Assembly (NCBI RefSeq): GCF_002332425.1
Contig: NZ_NRGS01000020.1
Span: forward strand, 1-64,000
Origin: Brachybacterium alimentarium
GTDB lineage: Bacteria; Actinomycetota; Actinomycetes; Actinomycetales; Dermabacteraceae
Reading direction: 5' to 3'
DNA length: 64,000 nt
Position 1 is the first letter of the stretch; the number at the start of each line of letters is the position of its first letter. Positions 32,892 to 41,991 of this stretch are shown one piece after another. A model generated the notes under the pieces. It made no database searches. It saw only the letters and a program-made list of their open reading frames with translations, and was not told the origin of the DNA. The translations under genes were made by a program, and so were the position numbers.

Positions 32892-33626
32892 TCAGGCGCG
32901 CCCCGCGACGTCCAGCGCCTCGCCCATCGTGAAGGCCTGGGCGTACAGGGCCTTGCCCACGATCGCACCCTCGACCCCGGCGGGGACCAGCTCGCGCAGG
33001 GCACGCAGGTCATCGAGCGACGAGATGCCGCCGGAGGCGACGACTGCCGCATCGGTGCGGGAGCACACATCACGCAGCAGGTCGACGTTGGGGCCGCGCA
33101 GGGTGCCGTCCTTGGTGACGTCGGTGACGACGTAGCGCTGGCAGCCGGCCTCGTCGAGGCGCTCGAGGGTCTCCCACAGGTCGCCGCCCTCGCGGGTCCA
33201 GCCACGTGCCGCGAGGGTGGTGCCACGCACGTCCAGGCCGACGGCGATGCGGTCGCCGTGCTCGGCGAGGACCTCTGCGGTCCATTCCGGGTTCTCGAGG
33301 GCGGCGGTGCCGAGGTTCACGCGGCGGCAGCCGGTGGCGAGCGCCGCGGCGAGGGACTCGTCGTCCCGGATGCCGCCGGACAGCTCGACATTCATATCGA
33401 CGGCGGCGACCACCTCGGCGAGCAGTGCGGAGTTGCTGCCGCGCCCGAAAGCGGCGTCGAGGTCCACCAGGTGCAGCCAGCTCGCGCCGCCCTCCTGGAA
33501 GGTCAGCGCGGCGTCCAACGGGGCGCCGTAGGACGTCTCACTGCCGGCTTCGCCCTGCACGAGGCGCACGGCCTGGCCGGACTGCACATCGACGGCGGGG
33601 AGCAGCTCGAGGATCGGAGCGGTCAT
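32892..33626 (-). CDS. hisA: PriA: bifunctional ProFAR/PRA isomerase (HisA/TrpF)
   Basis: (beta-alpha)8 isomerase for the ProFAR step in histidine synthesis; in actinobacteria the single PriA enzyme also does the TrpF step. Paired phosphate-binding sites are seen at ELSGGIRDD and [11 protein letters not shown], and the catalytic Asp near [18 protein letters not shown]. The 244 residues are normal. GGAGG is five bases before the ATG at 33626; a longer frame to 34007 only reads the antisense GA repeat. Dual function is inferred from lineage. Confidence 0.95.
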   Translation of the reverse strand: MTAPILELLPAVDVQSGQAVRLVQGEAGSETSYGAPLDAALTFQEGGASWLHLVDLDAAFGRGSNSALLAEVVAAVDMNVELSGGIRDDESLAAALATGCRRVNLGTAALENPEWTAEVLAEHGDRIAVGLDVRGTTLAARGWTREGGDLWETLERLDEAGCQRYVVTDVTKDGTLRGPNVDLLRDVCSRTDAAVVASGGISSLDDLRALRELVPAGVEGAIVGKALYAQAFTMGEALDVAGRA

Positions 33627-33739
33627 GGTTGCCTCCAGGGAAGGTGGGTCGGGGTCGAGACCCGCAGGGACTCGAGAGAGGGAATTCAGGAGGGGGTCGA
33701 CCGGCGGGACGCCGGGCGCCCCCGAGGGGGCTGGTCGGA

Positions 33740-33898
33740 TCAGCCGGCTCGGAGGTTCCAGATCGAGAAGGCGATCAGGCCGAGCCCGACGACGGCGAGA
33801 GCCAGCGTCGCCCACCAGGGTTTGTGGGACCGGTAGAACGACCAGGCTCCGCCGAGGACCATGCCCCCGGCGAAGAGCAGGATGAAGGCGTAGATCAT
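33740..33898 (-). CDS. 52-residue two-helix membrane protein in the his operon
   Basis: Short gene whose ATG overlaps the hisH stop as ATGA and which ends 113 bases before hisA. The product has two hydrophobic helices ([17 protein letters not shown], about 3-19; [19 protein letters not shown], about 29-47) joined by a short basic turn SFYRSHKPW, and a short tail NLRAG. Start/stop overlap and an unbroken frame support it as real. I do not recognise a family. Orientation of the basic loop suggests both ends outside, but that is weak. Confidence 0.8.
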   Translation of the reverse strand: MIYAFILLFAGGMVLGGAWSFYRSHKPWWATLALAVVGLGLIAFSIWNLRAG

Positions 33899-34725
33899 GC
33901 AGGCATCTCCTCGGGGGACGCCGCACCATCCCTCTCAGCACCAGCACCAGCACCAGCACCAGCACCAGCACCAGCACCAGCACCAGCACCAGCACCAGCA
34001 CCAGCATGATCAGCGATGTCCGTCTGCAGGCGGGGCAGCGTCCGGAGCCAGTTGGCCAGGAGCTTCGACCCCGCTTCGCCGGACTTCTCGGGGTGGAACT
34101 GGGTCGCGGTGAGGGCGGCGTTCTCGACGGCGGCCACGAAGCGATCCCCGTCGTGCTCGGCCCAGGTCACCAGGGGCGCGTTGAGCGAGCCGAGCTGCTC
34201 CATCTCCCACTGCCGCGCGGCATAGGAGTGGACGAAGTAGAACCGCTCGTCGGTGATCCCGTCGAACAGGAGTGACTGCGCGGGGCTCTGCACCGTGTTC
34301 CATCCCATGTGGGGAACGACGGAGGCCTCCAGCGCGGTGACCTCGCCGGGCCACTGGGCCAGCCCGACGCTGCGCTCACCGTGCTCGGTGCCGGCGTCGA
34401 ACATGATCTGCAGGCCCACGCAGATGCCGAGCACGGGCAGGCCGCCGGCGAGGCGTCGCTCGATGATGCGGTCCCCGCCCACGCCGCGCACCTGGGCGAT
34501 GGTCGCGGCGAACGCTCCCACGCCCGGCACGACGAGGCCGTCGGCAGCCAGCGCGCGCTCCCGATCCGCCGTCAGCTCGACCTGGGCGCCGGCGTTCTCC
34601 AGGGCGCGCACCACGGAGCGGACGTTGCCCGATCCGTGATCCAGGACGACCACGCGCGGGACGGTGGTGGTCGTGGCCTCGGCGGCGCCGAGGGGGTCGG
34701 CGACGGAGCCGGTCGAGTGGCTCAC
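33895..34725 (-). CDS. hisH: Imidazole glycerol phosphate synthase, glutaminase subunit, with Gly-Ala repeat tail
   Basis: Class I glutamine amidotransferase that supplies ammonia to HisF. Nucleophile C102 in GICVGLQ, and the His-Glu of the triad in TQFHPEKSG near 215-223. The core is normal (about 24-235). The last ~40 residues consist of a strict Ala-Gly repeat coded by a hexanucleotide array, then [13 protein letters not shown]; this tail is not part of the family. N-terminal 20 residues are also extra. GTG 34725 overlaps the upstream stop. Confidence 0.95.
   Translation of the reverse strand: MSHSTGSVADPLGAAEATTTTVPRVVVLDHGSGNVRSVVRALENAGAQVELTADRERALAADGLVVPGVGAFAATIAQVRGVGGDRIIERRLAGGLPVLGICVGLQIMFDAGTEHGERSVGLAQWPGEVTALEASVVPHMGWNTVQSPAQSLLFDGITDERFYFVHSYAARQWEMEQLGSLNAPLVTWAEHDGDRFVAAVENAALTATQFHPEKSGEAGSKLLANWLRTLPRLQTDIADHAGAGAGAGAGAGAGAGAGAGAGAERDGAASPEEMPA
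33937..34006. repeat. Perfect hexanucleotide array AGCACC x 11 inside hisH
   Basis: Eleven uninterrupted copies of AGCACC (33937-34002) plus four more bases. On the coding strand each unit gives Gly-Ala. Perfect short arrays mutate quickly by slippage; because the unit is six bases, gain or loss stays in frame and only changes tail length. Confidence 0.97.
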
Positions 34726-35330
34726 GAGCGGTTCCCCTTGCCCTTGCCCTTGCCGGCGATCCAGGAGAGGGCCTCGGCACGGGTGAGCGTGGAGGGATCG
34801 ATGCCCTCGTCCAGCTCGTCGAGCGCGGTCGCGCCGAGCAGCAGCTCCTCCACGAGGTCGTCGACCGCACCGAGCACGATCGCGGGCGAGATGTCCTCGC
34901 CGCGCTCACCGCCCTTGTAGCGAGTCGCGGTCATCCGGTCGCCGCGACGCCAGAACAGCACGATGCCATTGCGCTGCAGGGCGGTGGACGCGATCGCGGC
35001 CAGGTCGTGGGCAGCGGTCTCGGCGAGCGGGCCCACCGCGATGGCGCCCGTGCCGGTGTCGTGGGTACGGCTGCCGGTGGGGATGTCGATCCCGTCGGTC
35101 CGGGCCTCGCGGCCCAGACGGATCGCTCCGGCGAGGGCCCGGGACGTGGCGACGGAGGTGGCGACCACGGCGATCGTGGGCAGCTCCTCCTCGTCCTCTC
35201 CCTCGCCGCCCTCGGATAGCACGTCCTCGACGGTCAACGGGACCTCGTCCAGCGAGAGCCCCTCGGTCAGCCGCGCGAACTCGGCATCGATGTCATCGGG
35301 TTCGGGGTCGGGACGGTCGGCGGTGCTCAC
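34722..35330 (-). CDS. Conserved-looking hypothetical protein between hisB and hisH
   Basis: 202-residue soluble protein with no motif I can assign. The N-terminal ~50 residues are acidic (Asp/Glu-rich), the middle has alternating hydrophobic strands and helices ([41 protein letters not shown]), and the end is a basic [10 protein letters not shown]. It overlaps hisB (GTGA) and hisH (GTGA) by 4 bases each, so it is translated as part of the his operon. Not a histidine enzyme known to me. Confidence 0.8.
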   Translation of the reverse strand: MSTADRPDPEPDDIDAEFARLTEGLSLDEVPLTVEDVLSEGGEGEDEEELPTIAVVATSVATSRALAGAIRLGREARTDGIDIPTGSRTHDTGTGAIAVGPLAETAAHDLAAIASTALQRNGIVLFWRRGDRMTATRYKGGERGEDISPAIVLGAVDDLVEELLLGATALDELDEGIDPSTLTRAEALSWIAGKGKGKGNRS

Positions 35331-35953
35331 AGGGCTCCCTTCGTGGACGGCACGTCCAGCACGCGCTCGTCATAGGCGCAGGCGGCGCGCAGCGCACGGG
35401 CGAGCGCCTTGAACTGGGCCTCGACGACGTGGTGCGGGTCGCGGCCCTGGATCAGACGGATGTGCAGGCAGATCGCGGCGTGGTGCGCGATCGACTCGAA
35501 CACGTGGCGGGTCAGCGAGCCCGTGAAGTGGCCGCCGATGAGGTGCAGGGCCTGGGCCTCGGTCTCCCCGGAGTGCACGCAGTACGGGCGGCCGGAGAGG
35601 TCCACGACGGCCTGGGCGAGCGACTCGTCCAGCGGCACCATCGCGTCGCCGAAGCGGGCGATGCCCTTCTTGTCCCCGAGCGCCTCGCGCAGCGCCTGGC
35701 CCAGCACGATCGAGGTGTCCTCCACGGTGTGGTGGGCGTCGATGTGGGTGTCGCCGGTCGCGCGGACGGTGAGGTCGAAGCGGGCGTGGGTGCCCAGCGC
35801 CGTGAGCATGTGGTCGAAGAACGGCACGCTGGTGGAGACGTCGACCTGGCCGGTGCCGTCGACATCGAGCGTGACCTCGACGCTCGACTCCCGGGTGGAG
35901 CGGGTGAGGGTCGCGGTGCGGGACGGGCGCGCAGAAGTGGTGGTGTCGGTCAT
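35327..35953 (-). CDS. hisB: Imidazoleglycerol-phosphate dehydratase
   Basis: Mn-dependent dehydratase of histidine synthesis, monofunctional. The metal-binding histidine motifs are present twice: [15 protein letters not shown] and [13 protein letters not shown] in the first half, and [16 protein letters not shown] and [17 protein letters not shown] in the second. 208 residues is the normal length. It is coupled to hisC upstream by ATGA. Confidence 0.97.
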   Translation of the reverse strand: MTDTTTSARPSRTATLTRSTRESSVEVTLDVDGTGQVDVSTSVPFFDHMLTALGTHARFDLTVRATGDTHIDAHHTVEDTSIVLGQALREALGDKKGIARFGDAMVPLDESLAQAVVDLSGRPYCVHSGETEAQALHLIGGHFTGSLTRHVFESIAHHAAICLHIRLIQGRDPHHVVEAQFKALARALRAACAYDERVLDVPSTKGAL

Positions 35954-37083
35954 CGGGGGTCGGCCTCCTCGAGGGCGGTACGGAATGCGGCGTTGTTCTC
36001 GGGCGTGCCGATGGACACGCGCAGCCAGCCGGCAGGGCCGACGGCTCGCACGAGGACGCTGCGGTCGAGGAGTGCCTCGAACACCGCGTCACGGTCGGAG
36101 AAGGTGCGGAACAGGATGAAGTTCGCGTCGGACGGGGCCACGCTGTGGCCGCGCTCGACAAGGTGCTGCGCCAGGGCGTCGCGCTCGCTGCGCAGCAGGG
36201 CGACCTTCCCCAGCAGCTCGTCGCGATGGGCGAGTGCGGCCCGGGCGACGGCCTGGGTGACGGCCGACAGATGATAGGGCAGGCGCACCACGCGCACGGT
36301 GTCGACGATCGCGGGATCGGCGACCAGGTAGCCGAGGCGGGCTCCGGCGAGGGCGAAGGCCTTGGACATGGTGCGGGTGACGACGATGTTCGGATGCTGC
36401 TCGAGCAGGGTCAGTGCGCTGGGCACGCCGTCGCGGCGGAACTCGCCGTAGGCCTCGTCGACCACCAGCAGGCCTCGGGTCTCGGCCAGAGCAGCGGCGG
36501 CAGCAGCGACCACGTCGAGTGCGAGTGCGGTGCCGGTGGGGTTGTTCGGGCTGGTCAGCACGACGATGCTGGGGCGGTGCGCAGTGATCGCCGCCGTCAC
36601 GACGTCGGCCGTGAGCTCGAACTCGGGCGCCGGGCCACGCTCCGCGGTGACCCAGTCGGTGTAGGTGTCGCGCGCGTACTCGGGATACATCGAGTAGTGC
36701 GGGGTGAAACCGAGCGCGGTGCGACCGGGGCCGCCATAGGCGAGCAGCAGCTGATGCATGATCTCGTTGGAGCCGTTGGCCGCCCAGACCGCTTCTGGGG
36801 CGGGTGCGCTGATGCCGGACTCCACGGCGAGGTATGCACCCAGGTCGGCGCGCAGACCGAGCGCCTCACGGTCCGGGTAGCGGTTAAGACCCAGTGCCGC
36901 CTCGGACGCCGCGCGGCCGATGGCCTCAGCGAGCTCGGCGGAGGGCCCGTAGGGGTTCTCGTTCACGTTGAGCGCATGCTCGACCTCGAGCTGGGGCGCA
37001 CCGTACGGTGCAGCTCCCGCGATACCGTCGCGCGGCGCGGGCAGCGCCGCGGCGGGCAGGGTCGAAGCAGAGTTCTCAGGCAT
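35950..37083 (-). CDS. hisC: Histidinol-phosphate aminotransferase
   Basis: PLP-dependent class I/II aminotransferase. [14 protein letters not shown] near the N-terminus, the SPNNPTG loop, DEAYGEF and the PLP lysine in [17 protein letters not shown] are all present. The 377 residues fit. ATG 37083 is chosen over 37140 because TACCAT lies six bases before it, which would make a leaderless message. First gene of the hisC-B-x-H-y-A unit; hisD is 8.5 kb away. Confidence 0.96.
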   Translation of the reverse strand: MPENSASTLPAAALPAPRDGIAGAAPYGAPQLEVEHALNVNENPYGPSAELAEAIGRAASEAALGLNRYPDREALGLRADLGAYLAVESGISAPAPEAVWAANGSNEIMHQLLLAYGGPGRTALGFTPHYSMYPEYARDTYTDWVTAERGPAPEFELTADVVTAAITAHRPSIVVLTSPNNPTGTALALDVVAAAAAALAETRGLLVVDEAYGEFRRDGVPSALTLLEQHPNIVVTRTMSKAFALAGARLGYLVADPAIVDTVRVVRLPYHLSAVTQAVARAALAHRDELLGKVALLRSERDALAQHLVERGHSVAPSDANFILFRTFSDRDAVFEALLDRSVLVRAVGPAGWLRVSIGTPENNAAFRTALEEADPR

Positions 37084-37242
37084 GGCTCCATGGTAGTCAG
37101 GCCGAGGTGGGAGCGACTTCCCCGCCCACCGTCCAGACACCCCGCGATGCGCCGGGACGGTGCGACGACCCGGTCACGTGGCCCCTTTCACAGGCGCACG
37201 AGGCTGGAAGAACCGGGACCCGCGCGCCATTACGCTGGAGGG
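37084..37242. promoter_or_regulatory. Divergent hisC / DUF3054 promoter region
   Basis: At each end a -10-like hexamer sits six bases from an ATG: TACCAT (37095-37090, minus) for hisC and TACGCT (37231-37236, plus) for DUF3054. The -35 regions are poor. No operator repeat or leader peptide is seen, so classical histidine attenuation is unlikely here. Confidence 0.5.
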
Positions 37243-37653
37243 ATGTTCCGTTCCCTGGGTGCCCTGATCGGCGACCTGCTGGTCGTCGTCCTCTTCGTCG
37301 CGATCGGCTTCCTGCAGCACGGCACGCCGCTGACCATGGAGAACACCTTCCTGGTGGCATGGCCGTTCGTCGTCGGCGTCCTGCTGGGCCATCTCGCGAT
37401 CCGCACCTGGCGCGCGCCGTTCCGGATCTGGCCTCACGGCGTGTTCGTGTGGGCGATCACGCTCGCCGCCGGTATGGCGATCCGCACCCTCTTCGCGGCC
37501 GGCACCGAGGTGGGCTTCGTCATCACCACCGCGATCTTCACCGCGGTGCTGATGCTCGGCTGGCGGGCGATCGCACTGTTCGCCACCCGCGGCGAGCGGG
37601 TCCGTCCCCAGGCCGTCACCCGCGTCGGGGATGCTCCCTCCGCGCAGGACTGA
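37243..37653 (+). CDS. DUF3054 membrane protein
   Basis: 136-residue protein with four predicted helices (LIGDLLVVVLFVAIGFL; NTFLVAWPFVVGVLLGHLA; HGVFVWAITLAAGMAIRTLF; GFVITTAIFTAVLMLGWRAI) and a short basic cytoplasmic tail, matching DUF3054. Function unknown. The 3' end overlaps the convergent GH3 gene by 38 bases. Confidence 0.85.
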   Translation: MFRSLGALIGDLLVVVLFVAIGFLQHGTPLTMENTFLVAWPFVVGVLLGHLAIRTWRAPFRIWPHGVFVWAITLAAGMAIRTLFAAGTEVGFVITTAIFTAVLMLGWRAIALFATRGERVRPQAVTRVGDAPSAQD

Positions 37654-39520
37654 CGACCGCCCGGAGGTCGACACCGTGCCCCGCCGGAAACAGCGGATCC
37701 TCGGTGCCGCCGGGCACGTCCTCCTGCGAGGCGCGCACAGCATCCATCGACCGCGGCAGCTCGATCGGCAGGCGTCCGCGAGCCGGCACCTCCCCGGAGA
37801 TCGCGTCGGCCCACGCCGCCCCTGACACCCCGAAACTGCCCGTCAGCGCATCGCAGTGACCGACGACGTCGGTGAGCACCGCGGCCCGATCGAGGTCCAC
37901 GTCGAGGATCAGCGGGCACTCCTCCCGGATCCGCGCCAGCCGGTGCGCGAGACCCGGCGGGAACTCCAGGTCGCCTTGGTGGAACCAGGATTCCAGGAAG
38001 AGGTCGTCGCGGGGCTGGAACGGGGCGCCGATCCGCAGCAGTGCCACGTCGGCCTCCGCCGGGGCGAGGACCTGCTCCCCCAGCTGGGCCACGACCTCCT
38101 CGGGCAGGCCCTCTGAATAGATCCGGGTCCGGCCCTGAACGCCCAGCAGCGGCAGCACCTGCCCGTCGTCGTGCAGGACCACCACGCTCGCGGCCTGCGC
38201 CTCATGGCCGGCGCGCCTGTCATGGGCGCGACCCACGAGCGCCTCGGCGGCGGATTCGTCGACATAGGGGTCGTCGAACAGTCCGAGCTGGAACTTCACC
38301 CGCAGTAGACGTCGGGCCGAGTCGGTCACGCGCTCGGGGGCGACTGCCCCATCCCGCACGAGGTCCAGCAGCAGCTGCGTGCATTCCTCGCCCCCGAACT
38401 GATCCGCCCCGGCCTCGAGGATGCGGGCCATGCGCTCGGAGGCGCTGAGGCCCTCAACTCCCCAGGCTCGCGCCGGCAGCACCTGATCGCCGACGTGGTT
38501 GTCGCTGACCAGCTCCCAGTCGCTGACGATGACGCCGTCGAAGCCGAGCTCCTCGCGCAGCAGTCCGGTGAGGACCTGCCTGTTGAATCCGAAGCCGACG
38601 GAGTCGATCTGCTGCCCGTCGATCTCGAGGCCGACGGGACGCCCGTAGTACGGCATGATCGCGTCGGCCCCCGCCTCGATGGCGCGCCGGAAGGGCAGCA
38701 GGTGCTCCGCGAAGCGACTGCCGGGATAGACCTGGTCGCGCCCGTAGGGGAAGTGCGCATCCTCTCCGTCCTTCTGCGGGCCCGCGCCGGGGAAGTGCTT
38801 CACGGTGGACTGCACGGCAGGCCCGGCACAATGCCCGCCCCCACGAAGGCCGGCGAGCGCCGCGGTGACCAGTTCCGCCACGAGCGCCGGATCCTGGCTG
38901 AAGCATTCGCGCTGCCGGGCCCAGCGCGGCTCGGTCGCGAGATCCGCGACGGGGTGCAGCGCGGCGCGGATGCCGATGGCGGTGTATTCACGGCGCACCG
39001 TGTCCGCCCAGGTGCGCACGAGCTCGGGATCCGCGAGTGCGCCGAGGCCCAACGGCTCCGGCCACAGGGAGAAGAACGATGTCACCCAGGAGGCTCCGGC
39101 GTTCTGCGCGCCGCCATGGCGGGGGTCGGTGGAGAGGGTGATGGGGATGCCGTGCGGGGTGCGCTCGGCGAGCTCCTGGAGGCGGTTGTGCCAGCGGGCG
39201 GCGGCCCCGGCGCTCTCCAGCCCGTGCACGTTGAAATGGGACATGCACTTCTCAAGCACGACGGTCGAGGTGGGCGATTTCGAGATCGCCCCAGGGGTCT
39301 CCAGGAGCGTGCCGTCCGCTCCGGTCTCGATGACCGTGTGGAACATCAGCCCCACCTTCTCCTCGAGGGAGAGACGGGAGAGCAGATCCTCGGTGCGCTC
39401 CTCCGGCGTCAGCCGCGGGTCCTCGAAGGGGTCCATCACGCCGTTGCGGTTCAGGTCCCGGTAGCGGGTGCCTTCCGAGTCGGAGAGGAACCGGGGCAGG
39501 GCGCGGTCAGCCGTGGGCAC
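37616..39520 (-). CDS. GH3 beta-glucosidase
   Basis: Retaining glycosidase that removes glucose from beta-linked oligosaccharides. The N-terminal barrel begins near ERTEDLLSRLSLEEKVGLMF; KH in TVKHFPGAG and the nucleophile Asp in DGVIVSDWEL are intact; the alpha/beta sandwich continues to about 610. The 634 residues lack the FnIII domain of larger members. No signal peptide, so it is probably cytoplasmic. GTG 39520 is chosen for AGGAG seven bases upstream and overlaps the preceding gene by 14 bases. Its last ~12 codons overlap DUF3054 convergently. Confidence 0.9.
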   Translation of the reverse strand: MPTADRALPRFLSDSEGTRYRDLNRNGVMDPFEDPRLTPEERTEDLLSRLSLEEKVGLMFHTVIETGADGTLLETPGAISKSPTSTVVLEKCMSHFNVHGLESAGAAARWHNRLQELAERTPHGIPITLSTDPRHGGAQNAGASWVTSFFSLWPEPLGLGALADPELVRTWADTVRREYTAIGIRAALHPVADLATEPRWARQRECFSQDPALVAELVTAALAGLRGGGHCAGPAVQSTVKHFPGAGPQKDGEDAHFPYGRDQVYPGSRFAEHLLPFRRAIEAGADAIMPYYGRPVGLEIDGQQIDSVGFGFNRQVLTGLLREELGFDGVIVSDWELVSDNHVGDQVLPARAWGVEGLSASERMARILEAGADQFGGEECTQLLLDLVRDGAVAPERVTDSARRLLRVKFQLGLFDDPYVDESAAEALVGRAHDRRAGHEAQAASVVVLHDDGQVLPLLGVQGRTRIYSEGLPEEVVAQLGEQVLAPAEADVALLRIGAPFQPRDDLFLESWFHQGDLEFPPGLAHRLARIREECPLILDVDLDRAAVLTDVVGHCDALTGSFGVSGAAWADAISGEVPARGRLPIELPRSMDAVRASQEDVPGGTEDPLFPAGHGVDLRAVVSPARREHPRRG

Positions 39521-41084
39521 GGAAGGTCTCCTGGGCGATGAGGGGGCGGATGCTGGCGGCGACCTCGTCGGTGCCGAACCATTCGTGGATCTGCTCGTCG
39601 AGCAGCACGTTGCCGAGGGCGCCGAGGACCATCGACTGGTCCAGGGACAGGTGCCGGGTCGCGATGACACCGGAGCGGACGGCGACCGCGTCGTAGAAGC
39701 CGCCGGGGCCGTAGGCGCCCAGCTCCTCCTCGATCCTCGTGAGGTTCTCGGTCGCCTCCTCGCGCTCGTACTGCAGGGCGAGGGCTGCGGCGTGCGGCGT
39801 GACCACGCCGTCGCCGAAGGCGGGGGTGGGCTGGTCGTGATGCCAATCGGTCTCCTCGGCGTCGGAGAAGTAGCCGGCGGGGTTCAGGCCGAGGGCGTCG
39901 ACCCCGTACTCGCGGTACCCGGCGTGCGGGTCCGAGCAGGGAGAGAATCCCCAGTAGCCGTATCCCGCCTCGTCCAGGCCGTGCTCGCGCTGGGCGCGCA
40001 CGTGCAGCGGGTGGTTCCTCCCCCAGCTGCCGGGTCCCCAGCTCGCCTCGGGCACGAACAGATCCGGCATGAGCTCTTCGAACATGGAACCGCCCCAGCC
40101 GGGCACGATCTCCATGCCGCGGTAGGTGTGGGCGCCCTCGAAGACGGGCACGCCCTCGTGCTCGGTCCACTCACCGACGGGCGGCATCTCGGCGCTGAAC
40201 CCTCCCGGCGGGAAGGTGCGGAAGGTCGAGTAGTAGGCGCCGGCCGGGATCTGCTCGGTCATGATCCCGAGGTAGGTGACCATGCGGGCCTCGGAGACGG
40301 CCGTGTCGTAGTGGTGCTCGGAGTGGTACCAGACGTCGGCCCCGCGGATATCGCCCATCAGCGGGCGCAGCTCAGTGCCCTCGCGCTCGGGGTCCTCGCT
40401 CCAGAAGCCGCCGACGGTCAGCCCGGGCGAGGCGTCGACGTCCCGGTCGAAGAACACGTCCCAGCGCATCGCGTCGAACAGGCGCTTCGCGCGTCGACGG
40501 TGGGTGGGGTCCGCCTCGGCGACGACGTGCAGCGCCGCCCCGAGCCAGCCCATGTCCACGCTCGAGACGAAGGGGACCACCGGTTCGCCGGTGCCGGGCC
40601 AGCTGCGCAGCACCGATCCGTCGGTCTCGTCGTACCAGTTGTAGAACATGCCCGAGGGCCCGTGGTGCTCCATCGTCTCGAGCGATCCCAGGGTGCGGGA
40701 GATCCGGTGACGGGCCTCTCCGGGGGTGATCAGGCGCAGCTCCCGAGCGATCAGGGTGGACCACAGGCCGCCGCCGATGTTGGTCGGTGAGGTGTTGCCC
40801 GAATGGCCCTCGAGGTCGGCCCCGATGGCGTCGGAGATGAGCCCCGTGGAGCGCACGGTCATCGCGTCCAGCGAGCGCCAGGTGTCCTGCGCCCAGCGGC
40901 GCAGCAGGCGGTCGGCGCCTCGGCGCCCGGAGCCGCCTGCGCGGGCCCGGCCGGCTGGGGCGGGCGGGCCGGCCGTCGACAGGGTCGGGAGCGGAGCGGC
41001 GACGGCGGGAGCGGCGGCGCCGAGCGCGGCACCGGCCCCGAGCAGCGGGACGGTGAGCAGGGTGCGGCGAGCGATGGTGTTCAC
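39507..41084 (-). CDS. Secreted glucoamylase-like protein (PF10091/GH144-type, probable endo-beta-1,2-glucanase)
   Basis: Twin-arginine signal (IARRTLLTVPLLGAGAALGA, cleavage near PAVAA) then an alpha/alpha-barrel enzyme. Family features include NIGGGLWSTL, GMFYNWYDETDGSVL, VSSVDMGWLGAALHV, GSMFEELMPDLFVPE and YGYWGFSPCSDPH. This Pfam 'putative glucoamylase' family contains GH144 endo-beta-1,2-glucanases. GTG start with GAGGAGG. Lies in an operon with a sugar importer and a GH3 enzyme. Enzyme class is well supported; beta-1,2 specificity is inference. Confidence 0.82.
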   Translation of the reverse strand: MNTIARRTLLTVPLLGAGAALGAAAPAVAAPLPTLSTAGPPAPAGRARAGGSGRRGADRLLRRWAQDTWRSLDAMTVRSTGLISDAIGADLEGHSGNTSPTNIGGGLWSTLIARELRLITPGEARHRISRTLGSLETMEHHGPSGMFYNWYDETDGSVLRSWPGTGEPVVPFVSSVDMGWLGAALHVVAEADPTHRRRAKRLFDAMRWDVFFDRDVDASPGLTVGGFWSEDPEREGTELRPLMGDIRGADVWYHSEHHYDTAVSEARMVTYLGIMTEQIPAGAYYSTFRTFPPGGFSAEMPPVGEWTEHEGVPVFEGAHTYRGMEIVPGWGGSMFEELMPDLFVPEASWGPGSWGRNHPLHVRAQREHGLDEAGYGYWGFSPCSDPHAGYREYGVDALGLNPAGYFSDAEETDWHHDQPTPAFGDGVVTPHAAALALQYEREEATENLTRIEEELGAYGPGGFYDAVAVRSGVIATRHLSLDQSMVLGALGNVLLDEQIHEWFGTDEVAASIRPLIAQETFRAHG

Positions 41085-41172
41085 GATGCCTCCTCGAGGC
41101 GGTGGGTACGACGTCGGACCGGTTCTCGTGCGGGGAGGGCTGCGAGCGGCACGCAGCCCACGACCGGGCGGA

Positions 41173-41991
41173 TCATTTGATCCCGGTGGTCGCGATGCCC
41201 TGGATGAAGTGGCGTTGGAAGAACAGGAAGACGATCAGGATCGGCAGCACGATGAGCGTGGCACCGGCCAGGAGCAGTCCGTAGTCCGTCTGGTTCTGAC
41301 CGGTGGAGATCAGCGCGAGCGCCACCGGGAGCGTGTAGGTGGACTCGTCGGAGGAGACCACCAGCGGCCACAGGAAGTTGTTCCAGGAGCCGAGGAAGGT
41401 GAGTATCCCGAGGGTCGCGAAGGCAGGGCCCGCCAGCGGCAGATAGATGCGGAAGAAGATCGCGACCTCCCCGACCCCGTCGATCCGACCGGCTTCGAGC
41501 AGCTCTCGGGGCAGGCCCAGGAAGAACTGCCGCATGAGGAACACGCTGAAGGGCTGCACGAGGAAGGGCAGGATCAGGGCCGGGATCGTATTGGCGAGCC
41601 CCAGGTTCACCACCAGGACGTACTGCGGGATGAACGTGACCAGGCCCGGGATCATCAGGCACAGCAGCACCAGGATGAACAGCGCCCGCTTGAAGGGGAA
41701 CTGCAGGTGCGCGAGCGCGTAGCCGAACATCGAGCTGAAGAAGAGGTTCCCCAATGTCACGGCGATCGCGACGACGGCGGAGTTGCGGAAGTACTGGGCG
41801 AAGGGCCGGTCGAAGAGACGACGGAAGTTGTCCCAGGTGGGCTCCTCCGGGATCCAGGTGGGCGGCACCCGCAGCAGCTCCCCCTGGGTCTTGACGCTGC
41901 CGAGGATCATCCACACGAACGGGGTGATCACCAGGAGCAGGAAGACCGTCAGGACGATGTAGGTCAGCACCGGGCTGCGACGCTCGATCAT
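41173..41991 (-). CDS. Sugar ABC transporter permease, MalG/CUT1-type
   Basis: 272-residue membrane subunit of a CUT1 carbohydrate importer. Six helices, starting YIVLTVFLLLVITPFVWMILGS; EAA coupling loop around ELLEAGRIDGVGEVAIFFRIYLP. ATG 41991 shares a TGATG with the stop of the preceding permease, with AGGGAG five bases upstream; a GTG at 41994 is the alternative start. An 88-base gap separates it from the glucanase gene. Confidence 0.93.
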   Translation of the reverse strand: MIERRSPVLTYIVLTVFLLLVITPFVWMILGSVKTQGELLRVPPTWIPEEPTWDNFRRLFDRPFAQYFRNSAVVAIAVTLGNLFFSSMFGYALAHLQFPFKRALFILVLLCLMIPGLVTFIPQYVLVVNLGLANTIPALILPFLVQPFSVFLMRQFFLGLPRELLEAGRIDGVGEVAIFFRIYLPLAGPAFATLGILTFLGSWNNFLWPLVVSSDESTYTLPVALALISTGQNQTDYGLLLAGATLIVLPILIVFLFFQRHFIQGIATTGIK

